Below are positions 16,429 to 26,500 of a stretch of 64,000 bases of DNA, one piece after another; positions within the stretch are counted from its first letter, which is position 1; each line of letters starts with the position of its first letter. Source of the DNA: Paenibacillus senegalimassiliensis. GTDB lineage: Bacteria > Bacillota > Bacilli > Paenibacillales > Paenibacillaceae. The notes under the pieces were generated by a model. The model worked only from the letters and a program-made list of their open reading frames with translations. It did not search any database and was not told the DNA's origin. Location: NCBI RefSeq assembly GCF_001486585.1, contig NZ_LN909045.1:233368-297367 (forward strand), in the 5' to 3' direction. Made by a program: the position numbers and the translations under genes.

Positions 16429-18115
16429 GTCTGATGTGGACGCTAAAGCAGCCGTAGTCAATAATCACCTAACCTCAAACGCCGCCCATACGTCGGAGCA
16501 AATCACACACGGATCGGGTAGTGTAAAGCAGGCCTTGGATAATGCCGACACTGGCATAGAGGATGTTAACGAGCGCATAGATAACCTCATCATAGAGAGC
16601 GGAGACAGCAGCCCGGAGGTGGCGGACGCGCGCGGTGGCTATCCGGTTCTGGGTGCAAGACTCAACGCCAGTGATGCGCAGTTGGCGGATGTGACGAACC
16701 GATTGACGGATAAAGCGGATCAAGCCACGGTGCAAGCCAGTTTGACTAATCTGCAAAATACCAAAGCGGACAAGACGAGTCTGGACAGTACAAACATCAC
16801 TGTAGCAGCCAAAGCGGATAAGAGTTATGTGGATACAAAAGTAGCAACCATAGTCAGCGGATCGCCAAAAGGTACGTACTTGACTCTTGCGGCGCTCCAG
16901 GCGGCGTATCCAACGGGCACAACCGGGATTTATTGCGTTACCGCCGATGGCAACTGGTATTACTGGTCTGGATCAGCTTGGACGGCTGGCGGGGTGTACC
17001 AAAGCATGGGTTTACCCGCGATAAACATTAATGATGTATCCGGCGTATATACAACAGGCAAAAACTTGGTTGACACATCTATAGTAACTCTCGGACATCT
17101 TGAGGCAACCGGAGTAATTACTAATAATTCCAGCTACCGCACGACTGATTTTATCAAGGTCAGCGCTGGAAATTCATATATAATTTCTCCGCGATTTAGA
17201 AAGATGCTACCGTATACTAACAGCAAATCACCAATATCTGCAAGCTTTGTGGATGCGGACTCAATTAATTACATCTACACACCAACCGCTGATGGATACA
17301 TCCGGTTTAGCTATCATGTGCAATATGAGGCTACGATAATGATGGAGGTAGGAGTCTCTGTTACGGCATACGAGCCCTATTACAAAGTGTTTTTAGACAG
17401 GATAAGGCTTAATGATTACCAAATGTCGTTTATTGATGATGGAGATAGTAGCCTGGTCGGTAAAAGTATTCTGAATTTAGGAGATAGTATTGCCTACGGA
17501 AACGGTAATAGTAGTGTCGGGTACGCCGATATCATTGCCAGCAAATACGGAATGACCAACTATGAGTATAGCGCTGGGGGTACAACTTTTTCGACCGCTA
17601 CCGCATCCACATCCATACTTACTTTTATCGATAATGCGATTTCCGCGGTTACCACAGCCCCGGATTATATACTGCTAGAGGGCGGCACTAACGATATTAT
17701 CCAAATTGCAAACAATACCATCAGTGCCGGCGTGGTAGGTAACACATACGTAGAGGCTGATTTTGACGACACGACCACAATCGGGGCGATGGAAAAGGCT
17801 ATATGTAAACTTAAGGCAGCGTATCCAACGAGTAAAATCATTTTTGTTGCAGTACACAACATGGGATCACGAGATTACGCTGTGCAAAAAACACTTGCCG
17901 ATTTGATTAAGACGGCATGTGAAAAGTGGTCAGTGCCCATTGCGGATATCTATCGCGTAGGAAATCTTAATACCAATATTGCAAGCATGGTAGACCTGTA
18001 TACTCATGATAGTTACGGCACGGGGCACGGGGATAAGACTCATCCTAACGGCTTGGGGTACGAGACTTTTTACGTTCCCGTAATAGTTGATTTATTGCGG
18101 AGATTAGCTTCATAA
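16346..18115 (+). CDS. tail fibre protein with C-terminal SGNH hydrolase domain
   Basis: A 589-residue putative receptor-binding or depolymerising fibre. Residues 1-160 are a helical, trimer-like stem with Asp- and Ala-rich repeats (phrases such as NRLTDKADQATVQASL). A small beta region follows (YWSGSAWTAGGVYQ). The C-terminal 230 residues form an SGNH/GDSL esterase: block I GDSIAYGNG, block III GGTNDI and block V DKTHPNGLGY with the catalytic Asp and His. GTG 16346 has AAAGGAG ten bases upstream; the in-frame TTG at 16337 abuts that site. It probably removes acyl groups from a surface polymer during adsorption; substrate unknown. Confidence 0.85.
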   Translation: MSKYGQITGSKNISEDWANINLALDNVESDVDAKAAVVNNHLTSNAAHTSEQITHGSGSVKQALDNADTGIEDVNERIDNLIIESGDSSPEVADARGGYPVLGARLNASDAQLADVTNRLTDKADQATVQASLTNLQNTKADKTSLDSTNITVAAKADKSYVDTKVATIVSGSPKGTYLTLAALQAAYPTGTTGIYCVTADGNWYYWSGSAWTAGGVYQSMGLPAININDVSGVYTTGKNLVDTSIVTLGHLEATGVITNNSSYRTTDFIKVSAGNSYIISPRFRKMLPYTNSKSPISASFVDADSINYIYTPTADGYIRFSYHVQYEATIMMEVGVSVTAYEPYYKVFLDRIRLNDYQMSFIDDGDSSLVGKSILNLGDSIAYGNGNSSVGYADIIASKYGMTNYEYSAGGTTFSTATASTSILTFIDNAISAVTTAPDYILLEGGTNDIIQIANNTISAGVVGNTYVEADFDDTTTIGAMEKAICKLKAAYPTSKIIFVAVHNMGSRDYAVQKTLADLIKTACEKWSVPIADIYRVGNLNTNIASMVDLYTHDSYGTGHGDKTHPNGLGYETFYVPVIVDLLRRLAS

Positions 18116-18142
18116 TTGGATCATTTAACGCAACAATCATAC

Positions 18143-18168
18143 AACGCCTATTCGGCGTTTTTATTTTG
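18143..18168 (+). terminator. intrinsic terminator after the fibre gene
   Basis: Stem AACGCC / GGCGTT, loop TATTC, then TTTATTTT. A second small hairpin (CCCC / GGGG) follows at about 18170-18190. Confidence 0.75.
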
Positions 18169-18215
18169 CCCCCGGAACCAATCCAGGGGCTTATTAATGT
18201 AATCGGGGGTGTCAG

Positions 18216-18494
18216 ATGGAGATATCCGTAGTCATTGCTATTATCACAGGTCTAAGCGGCCTAATCCTGGGATGGACCGGGAGGACGAGACAAGCACGCC
18301 AGGACTTAGCCCAAGAGTCGACGGTGGCGGCTCTGCAACGGGCCGATGTCGAATATATCAAGCGTGGCGTAGATGATATGAAGGTTGAACAGAAGTTACA
18401 AGGTCAGCGGTTTGAGGTGTTCTCTGAACGGCTCACGCGGGTGGAGGAATCCACGAAGCAAGCGCACAAGCGAATTGATCAATTGAAAGAATAA
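18216..18494 (+). CDS. holin-associated membrane protein, XhlA/BhlA-like
   Basis: A 92-residue protein with one N-terminal membrane segment (VVIAIITGLSGLILGW) and a C-terminal coiled coil (heptads up to KQAHKRIDQLKE), the layout of XhlA or BhlA-type lysis accessory proteins. It is followed within 30 bases by a holin gene and then the amidase, so it is part of the lysis cassette. GGGGGTG precedes the ATG. Confidence 0.7.
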   Translation: MEISVVIAIITGLSGLILGWTGRTRQARQDLAQESTVAALQRADVEYIKRGVDDMKVEQKLQGQRFEVFSERLTRVEESTKQAHKRIDQLKE

Positions 18495-18519
18495 TATAAA
18501 GGGAAAGGATTGATAGAAT

Positions 18520-18711
18520 ATGACAATCAAATGGTTGAAAGCAGCAGGTATCCGCGCAATTAAGACAGCAGCACAGACGGCTATCGGGGTAATTGGGGCG
18601 ACTACGGTATTTGGATCGGTAGATTGGCCTATCGTGGGCGGCACGGTGCTGCTGGCGACAGTGACGAGCCTGTTGACGAGTCTGGCCGGGTTGCCAGAGG
18701 TAAATGAGTAA
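18520..18711 (+). CDS. phage holin
   Basis: A 63-residue protein with two predicted membrane segments (AAQTAIGVIGATTVFG and WPIVGGTVLLATVTSLLTSL) and a charged N-terminus, typical of the small r1t-type holins of Firmicutes phages. Holins collect in the membrane and open it at a set time to release the endolysin. Its stop overlaps the amidase start codon. Confidence 0.85.
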   Translation: MTIKWLKAAGIRAIKTAAQTAIGVIGATTVFGSVDWPIVGGTVLLATVTSLLTSLAGLPEVNE

Positions 18712-19526
18712 TGATAACCAAAGGCAATTTTATCTTAATGGAGGTTGGTGAGTTTAGGTCGTGGCTCGCCAGCCAAAAGGTTACTCGCACAATTACAAAA
18801 CTACAAGTGCATCATACTTGGAGGCCCAACTATTCCACGCGCGGGGGGCAAGATCATTTTGCTTGTCTGGAGGGTATGCGCCGCTCGCACCTTGCTAATG
18901 ATTGGAGTGGCACGGGCCAAAATATTACGGTCTTTGAAGACGGCAGAATAGCAATTAGTTTGGACCGTAACATTAACAGTACCCCTGCCGGTATTAAAGG
19001 AGCCAACACAGGAGCGCTGTGCATGGAGATCATCGGCAACTTTGATAAAGGCGGGGATTCAATGACTGGCGCTCAGAAACAATCTGTAACACACGTATAT
19101 GCCTGCCTAGCAGACAAACTTAATATACCAGTTGATACTAGCCACATTGTTTATCACGCTTGGTATACAGCGTCAGGGTTGTTTTTGGGCGATTATGTCC
19201 CGGGGAAGTCCAGCAAGACATGTCCCGGAACTAATTTTTGGGGTAATGGCAATACGCGAGCAGCAGCTAACAAGGGATTTATTCCGGCAATACAGCAGGA
19301 AATGAGTCGCTTAAACGGAGAGGGTGAGGACGAGGTAATGAAGGAACAACTGAACAAGCTCGCAAAGCGGGTAGCAGAACTGGAGGAAGCGAGTAAACGC
19401 GTCCCGGCTCCCAAGTGGTTTGTATCGGAGTTTGGCAGCTCGGATTTAGGAGGTAAGATAAGTGAACCGGAGTTTACCCAAGAGGGCTGGCGTGTGCTGG
19501 CGGTGGGGTTGCGGGTTTCCAAATAA
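18711..19526 (+). CDS. N-acetylmuramoyl-L-alanine amidase (endolysin)
   Basis: A 271-residue lysin that cuts the bond between muramic acid and the peptide stem. The PGRP/amidase_2 domain covers about residues 25-200: the zinc-binding LQVHHTW start, a NDWSGTGQNITVFEDGRI region, a VYHAWY segment and the SSKTCPGTNFWG motif. The C-terminal part has a Lys/Glu coiled stretch (KEQLNKLAKRVAELEEASKR) and a short beta segment, probably for cell-wall binding. ATG 18711 overlaps the holin stop; ATG 18738 is an alternative. No signal peptide, so release depends on the holin. Confidence 0.9.
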   Translation: MITKGNFILMEVGEFRSWLASQKVTRTITKLQVHHTWRPNYSTRGGQDHFACLEGMRRSHLANDWSGTGQNITVFEDGRIAISLDRNINSTPAGIKGANTGALCMEIIGNFDKGGDSMTGAQKQSVTHVYACLADKLNIPVDTSHIVYHAWYTASGLFLGDYVPGKSSKTCPGTNFWGNGNTRAAANKGFIPAIQQEMSRLNGEGEDEVMKEQLNKLAKRVAELEEASKRVPAPKWFVSEFGSSDLGGKISEPEFTQEGWRVLAVGLRVSK

Positions 19527-19566
19527 TAGGTTATAATTCACTTATCAAATCCTAAAGCATAGGTAA

Positions 19567-19606
19567 TAGAGCCCTGTCGGCATTGCGCTGGTGGGGCTCT
19601 ATTTTT
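19567..19606. terminator. intrinsic terminator between convergent genes
   Basis: Stem TAGAGCCC / GGGCTCTA followed by TTTTTG, with a 19-base loop. It ends the forward lysis genes just before the convergent reverse gene stops. Confidence 0.8.
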
Positions 19607-19607
19607 G

Positions 19608-20024
19608 TTAATGCCCCAGCCTATCAAAATCATCGTTGCCAATCGGTACCGCTGGGTTAATATACTGCGATGTATCTAAGCCTAAATATTTATCCATCAA
19701 TATACGAGACTCTGCCTTGATCAGAGGCCATAGCATCCCAAACTCATGATGATATCCTCTACATAGATACCTGGATTGTAAGCCATCCTCCGTGCGTCTC
19801 TCTTCATATATCTTTATCCCCAGCGCCCTAAGTTTGCGGCGCACCTCCCGGGCATCCATTTCGGCCGTGCGAATCGCCTTGTCAATCAACGCGAGGTAGG
19901 GGTCAGGCGTTTTAAACGCCTTGGCCGCTATCTGCTTGTCCCGCTCAAACACAGTTATGACCATTGGCAAAAGTATATAAAGCTTAACGTTTATTTGATC
20001 TTCATCTGTTAGTCTAGGTGGCAT
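19608..20024 (-). CDS. SOS-controlled phage protein of unknown function
   Basis: A 138-residue, mostly helical protein (PPRLTDEDQINVKLYILLP..., ...KAIRTAEMDAREVRRKLR) with a C-terminal YLCRGYHHEFGMLWPLIKAE segment. ATG 20024 has GGAGATG eight bases upstream; a longer frame to 20156 would run through the promoter and is rejected. A good promoter with a LexA-like box lies directly in front, so it should be induced by DNA damage. It is alone on this strand at the prophage edge. The function is not recognised; a role in induction or transmission is a guess. Confidence 0.7.
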   Translation of the reverse strand: MPPRLTDEDQINVKLYILLPMVITVFERDKQIAAKAFKTPDPYLALIDKAIRTAEMDAREVRRKLRALGIKIYEERRTEDGLQSRYLCRGYHHEFGMLWPLIKAESRILMDKYLGLDTSQYINPAVPIGNDDFDRLGH

Positions 20025-20044
20025 TTCGATCATCTCCAAATTTA

Positions 20045-20087
20045 GAACGTTTGTTCCCATTTTAAAGAGAGAAGTAACAAATATCAA
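20045..20087 (-). promoter_or_regulatory. promoter with LexA-like SOS box
   Basis: On the reverse strand a -35 TTGATA (20082-20087) and -10 TAAAAT (20059-20064) are separated by 17 bases. GAACGTTTGTTC (20045-20056), matching the Gram-positive LexA core GAAC-N4-GTTC, overlaps the start region just downstream of the -10. Confidence 0.75.
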
Positions 20088-20237
20088 GATCAGGCATATT
20101 GTCAGTTGCTGGGGACGGATTGGGGGCGAACGGTGCATATTTCCCCTATAATTCACTAAGATTCACAAGGATTGCGGAAAGAAAAACCCCGCTATATCAA
20201 GTCATTTAAGTATTCACTCGGATGTAATCACCCTACC

Positions 20238-20336
20238 CTATTACCTTACATAGGTGCGTGTATTGAAATATGTAAAAATGCTTACAATCCTCACATTTAT
20301 CAACGTCGCACCTTACACAGGTGCGTGGTGTTGACA
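20238..20336 (+). CRISPR. fossil CRISPR unit: two degenerate repeats and one spacer
   Basis: Two 32-base stretches, 20238-20269 and 20305-20336, match the repeat of the arrays 9 kb downstream. The first has lost its 5' end but keeps TAGGTGCGTGTATTGAAAT; the second keeps GTCGCACCTTACACAGGTGC and is decayed at the 3' end. The 35 bases between them equal the spacer length of the live arrays. No leader is seen. Confidence 0.8.
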
Positions 20337-20343
20337 ATCCAGA

Positions 20344-20373
20344 ACGCGCCTTTAGGGCGTGTTTTTCTTTTTG
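20344..20373 (+). terminator. intrinsic terminator
   Basis: Stem ACGCGCC / GGCGTGT (one G-U pair) with a TTTAG loop, then TTTCTTTTT. It lies directly after the fossil repeats and before the Rhs gene. Confidence 0.7.
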
Positions 20374-20473
20374 ACTCATTTGACCTCATGTAAGTTTGAA
20401 TTGAGAGTAAATTATTTGTGTTCTCTTTTCAGCAGCCTTTTTACCTAAACAAGCAAGTTAGCTTTATTATGGG

Positions 20474-20487
20474 TTTACATATGTAAA
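20474..20487. promoter_or_regulatory. perfect palindrome upstream of the Rhs gene
   Basis: TTTACATATGTAAA is a perfect 14-base palindrome about 80 bases before the Rhs start. It may be an operator. The 20374-20565 region holds no gene; no confident -35/-10 pair was found. Confidence 0.4.
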
Positions 20488-20565
20488 TTAAGGTAGTAAC
20501 TATACGGGCTTCCTAAAACATAGGAGCTAGATAGTGTCTTAAAACATACATATGAGGTGAACGGT

Positions 20566-23500
20566 TTGCTTAAAAAGCGGATAACAATTTTTCTGAATTT
20601 AGTGGCGTTTATTTTGCTGGTTGCTATTGGAGCCACAGCATTTGCAGCAGAGGAACCAGGCAGTAGCCGGGAGACTGCTATTGTGTTTGACCCTGGCCAA
20701 TCCATTCAGGGGGTTATGGGAAGCAGCGAAGAGATCTGGTATCAAGCTTATTTGAATGGCGGTCAGGTGTATAGCTTTGAGAAAGATACAAGGGGTTCCT
20801 TACTCATCTATGAAGAAGACAAGGCAACTTATACTAAGAGTTATTATGCCGGCCATGAGGGAATAGATTTTACAGCGGAAGCAAGCGGAACCTATTATTT
20901 TAAGGTCAATGGAGACGCTGGGAAAGCATGGTTCATGCAACCGGCCAAGCCAGGGATGACGAGAAATCTCGCTTTGCCTCTAGACGTAAGCCAGCCATTC
21001 ACCGATACGACATCAGATGTGGAATACAACTGGTACAAGACGGAACTAAACGGTGGTCAAGTATACAGTTTTGAGAAAGATACAAGGGGCACGCTACTCA
21101 TCTACCAAGGAGACAAGACTACCTCGTCTAAAAGCTATTCGTCCGGTCATGAGGGAATAGATTTTACAGCGGGGGCAAGTGGAACCTATTATTTTAAGGT
21201 CAATGGAGACGCTGGGAAAGCCTGGTTTATGCAACCGGCCAAGCCAGGAATGACGAGAAACCTCGCTTTGCCTCTAGACGTGAGCCAGCCATTCACCGAT
21301 ACGACATCAGATGTGGAATACAATTGGTACAAGACAGAATTAAACGGCGGTCAAGTATACAGTTTTGAGAAAGATACAAGGGGCACGCTACTCATCTACC
21401 AAGGAGACAAGACTACCTTGTCTAAAAGTTATTCGTCTGGCCATGAGGGAATAGATTTTACAGCGGAGGCAAGTGGAACCTATTATTTTAAGGTCAATGG
21501 AGACGTTGGGAAAGCCTGGTTTATGCAACCGGCCAAGCCAGGAATGACGAGAAACCTCGCTTTGCCTCTAGACGTGAGCCAGCCATTCACCGATACGACA
21601 TCAGATGTGGAATACAATTGGTACAAGACAGAATTAAACGGCGGTCAAGTATACAGTTTTGAGAAAGATACAAGGGGCACGCTACTCATCTACCAAGGAG
21701 ACAAGACTACCTCGTCTAAAAGCTATTCGTCTGGCCATGAGGGAATAGATTTTACAGCGGAGGCAAGTGAAACTTATTATTTTAAGGTCAATGGAGACGC
21801 TGGGAAAGCCTGGTTTATGCAACCGGCCAAGCCAGGAATGACGAGAAACCTCGCTTTGCCTCTAGACGTGAGCCAGCCATTCACCGATACGACATCAGAT
21901 GTGGAATACAACTGGTACAAAACGGAACTAAACGGCGGTCAAGTATACAGTTTTGAGAAAGATACAAGGGGTACGCTATTTATATATCAAGGAGAACAGA
22001 ATTCCTATAAAAGCTACTATGCTGGTCATGACGAAATAGATTTTATGGCACAAACAAGCGGAACTTATTATTTCAAAGTCAATGGGGATGCAGGCAAAGA
22101 ATGGTGGATGCGCCTTGTGTCCTACAAGCAAGCGGTTGCTGAGCTTGATCCGGGACAGTTTGAGGACGGCTCGTTGGTATCCGACCCTATTCATGCGGGA
22201 ACAGGTGCTCAGATTATAAATCAGCCCGTGCTTAAAGTAGAGGGCATAATCCCGATACAATTTACGCTTCATTATAACTCTATGCTGCTAGAGAAAGGGC
22301 TAATGGGAACGGGTTGGGAGCATTCTTTTGAAACATGGCTGGAGTCCGTTACTCAGGATAAGTTAGTGATTCACTGGTCTTCCAATCGTGCCACTTCATT
22401 TATCATGATAGACAGTGGCAGTTATATATCACAGGATCAGGACTACAAATATGACCAATTGGTTCGTGATGCGGTTGGCGGTTATGTTTTGCAGCGCAAT
22501 GACCAGTCCAAGCTCTACTTCAATGAACAAGGTCAATTGATTCGTACCAACAATTCATATGGTCAATCGGTCGAATTAAAATACAACCATACCGGACTGC
22601 TGTCTCAGATTGTTGAGCCGATAACGGGTGTATCTATTGAACTTACTTATACGACAGAACAAGTCATTAAAGCCGTCACAGATTCAGCCAATCGAACAGC
22701 CACATTTGAATACGATCCTCAAGGCAGAATGATTCGCTTTACAGATGTTGGTGGCTACATCACGACGTATACGTACAATGCCAAAAATCAAATTGTAAAA
22801 GCGATTGATGGAGACGGGGCCATTCTGTTTAATAACCAATTCGACGTTCATGACCGGGTGATGGCTCAACAGGATGCTTTTGGCTATACAACCAGCTTTC
22901 AATATGGAAATAATCGAGTTACTACCATTACGAATCGGGAAGAACAGATACGTACCATTGCTCATAACAGCAAGCTCCAATTAATTAGTGAAACGACAGC
23001 AGCGGGCGATTCTGTTGAATATGAGTATGACGCACAAGGCCGTCGTATTCAAGAACAGCACGCGACAGGGCAAAGGTATACCTACACCTATGATCGTCGT
23101 GGCAACGTATTGACACAGACGGATATAGCCGGTCACCAAATCTCATATACGTATGACCAGCGTAATAATCGTTTGAGCATGACTGAAGGGGATTTGGGTA
23201 CAACCAAATTTAGTTATGATGATCACAATCGATTAATCGAGATAAAGGACTCTCTGGGTGCAATCACAAGATATCGCTATAACGAAGTGGGGCAATTAAT
23301 AGAGGAAGAAGCTCCAGAAGGCGGTATGACTAGGTATACCTATCAAGTCGGGCGTCTTATTGCCAAGCAGGATGCGGAAGGTCATGTTACTTCCTATACT
23401 CATGATGCTTTGGGAAGAGTGATCCAAGTGGAGGATCCGGAAGGCAATACATCCCGTTATGTCCACGATGCTGCTGGGCAGATTATCCAGGAGACGGACC

Positions 23501-26500
23501 CACTTGGAAATATGACAAGGTTTGCCTACAACGGGCATGGCGATCTGATAAGCAGGACAGATGCTGCCGGGCATGTGACAAGCTATCAATATAATGCCAA
23601 TGGACAGTTGATTCAGGAGACTAATTCGCTGGGCCACCACACGGTATATACGTATAACAAAGAAGACCAGCTTATCCGAACGACGGACCCCATGGGGCGC
23701 GTAACGGACTTGTTACTAGATGGTGACGGGCGTCCTGTGAAGCGGACAAATCCATTGGGAAATGTCGTAAGCTACACTTATGATAGCAAAGGAAGACCTC
23801 TATCCGAAACTTCGGCAATGGGTAGGGTAAGCCTATATAGTTATGATATGTCGGGCAATCTTACCCGGTATATCGATCCTGCGGGACAGCAGACAACTTA
23901 TATCTATTCCGCCAAGGATGAATTGATTGGCAGCACGGATGAATTAGGCCATTCTACTGCCGTTGCTTACGATGCGATGGGCAGAGTCGTATCCAGAACG
24001 GATAGCCTAGGAAATAGAACACATTACAGTTATGACAAGAACGGTAATTTGATTCAAGAGAGAAATGCAGAGGGACATATAACAGCGTACCAATATGACT
24101 TAAATAATCGGCTGATTGCCGTAACCGACCCTCTGCAACAGACAACCACCTATCTTTACGACAAAAATGGTCGTGTAGTTCGTACCACGGATCATAACGG
24201 AGTGATGGAAGAGCGAACTTACGACGCCAAAGGGCGAGTAGTCACGATTACCGATGGTGTAGGTAACACTATTACGTATACCTATGACCCGCTGGACCAT
24301 ATCACAAGTGAATCGGATGCTGAAGGCAACGTTACTCAATATGTTTATGATGCGGCAGGTCAGCTTGCCGAGCAGGTGAGTCCAAGAGGATACCGTATCC
24401 AGTACATGTATAATGCCAATGGGCAGTTAACAGGTACATTGGATTCTTATGGACGCGAGGTTCTGTATACTTACGATGCATCGGGTCAAATGATTACAAA
24501 AACAGATGCGAGACAGCAGACGGCTCACTATCGTTACGATGCAGATGGGATGCTGATTGCAGAGACAGATGCGTTGGGTAATGAAATTCATTACACGTAT
24601 GATGCTAACCGCTTAGAGAGTAGGGAGGACCCGCTAGGGAACCTTACTCGTTATGAGTATGATGCGACGGGCCGCCTGACTAGTATTATTGATCCTCTGG
24701 GCCATCGGGAAGAGCTGAAATATGATGCGATGGGCCGACTCCTTTCTCGAACGGATCGTTTGGGGCAGGTCGTGGAGAGCCTGGTTTACAATGCTGTTCA
24801 TGTTCCCGTTCTTGTGACCGATGCGCTAGGTCGAGATACAAGGTATAGTCCAGATGCCTTGGGAAGAACGGCGACTGTCATAGATCCGATGCAGCGTGTA
24901 ACGAGTTATACGTATGACTCATTGGATCGGATTACGGAGGTGAATGTACCGATTGGAGGTACGGTGAACCAGCAGTTCGATACAGCAGGTCGCCTGACGG
25001 AACGAACTGACCTGAACGGACAGATGACAACCTACGCATATAATGGGAACGGACTGCCTGTTTGGGAGCAAAATGCTGCAGGAGATAAAACGCAATTCAT
25101 TTATGATGTTGATGGACAAGTGAAAACTTACTTGAATGGCAGAAACCAGGTATTTGATTATAGGTACGATTTGGCAGGTCGTTTGACCTCGTGGCAGCAG
25201 GGTGAGGAGGATGTGCAATATCGTTATGATGATAACGATAATTTGACACGTATAGAAGATTCAAATGGGGCAATCGAGCGAGAATATGATGCACTCAATC
25301 GGGTTATTCATTATAAGGATACTGCGGGTAACAACCTCGGTTATCGTTATGATGCCGCAGGAAGACTCATCGAACTGACCTATCCAGACGGCAAAACGGT
25401 GGTATATACGTATGATGCTGCAGGTCGCATGCAGACGGTAACGGACTGGCGTAGCCGAATTACCTCCTATGAATATGATGCGAATGGCAGGTTAACGGCT
25501 ACGGACAAACCGGATGGATCAAGGGAAACCCGAGACTATGACTTGGCGGGACAATTGTCCAAACTGGTGAATCGGGCAGCGTCAGGAACTATCATTTCTG
25601 AGGATGCCTATACCTACGATGCTGTCGGAAACGTATTGACGGAAGGAAACTGGATGTACACGTATGATGTGGCGGATCGCTTAACTGCTGCGAATGCGTA
25701 TCGCTATGTTTATGATTTGGGCGGGAACTTAACGGAAGCAACGATAGCCAGATCAGGTCAGGCTCAGGAGGCTCCGTTCACTGCAACTCAGAGCACTTAT
25801 GAATTGACTCAGGCACTGCCGAGTGCAACTCAAGTAACCTATAACTTTGATGATGCTGTATATCTCTACGATGGGCAAACGATGACCTACTCTGTGGATA
25901 ATCGGCTAGCTACTGTAGATGGGCAACCTGTTGTTTACGATGCCGATGGTAACCTAATCGAGGGATCATTTCAGGGGGGAGCGAATCATTTTGTTTACGA
26001 TGCGCGTAATCGACTGCGTGAGGCAGGAGAATTAACCTATAACTATGACGCAGAGAACTATCGAACAGGGGTCATCAATACCGTGACCGGAGCCACATAT
26101 CAGTATGTCATTAATCCTGAGGCTCGGTACAGTCAGGTATTAATGGAAACCAGTGAAGATACCACCAGGTACTATATTTATGGACTGGGTCTCATAGCTC
26201 ACGAAGAAGCCGATGGAGAAGCGTTCATCTACCATTATGATCGCCGGGGCAGCACGATTGCCTTAACGGATGAAACGGGGGAGATTCGTGGTCAGGTAGC
26301 TTATGATCCATATGGGGGCTTATTGAATCAAAGGGGTCAGACGGATACGCCTTTCCTGTATAACGGACAATATGGGGTAATGACTGACTCCAATGGCTTG
26401 TACCATATGCGGGCAAGGTATTACCATCCGGAAATTAAGCGTTTTATGAATCGGGATGTACTGGAAGGGAACATTGAAGCTCCACAGACCCTTAACCGGT

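Noticed and set aside
20172..20393. A 73-codon forward frame in the fossil CRISPR region
   Set aside because: It consists of repeat-derived sequence and a terminator and has no likeness to any protein.
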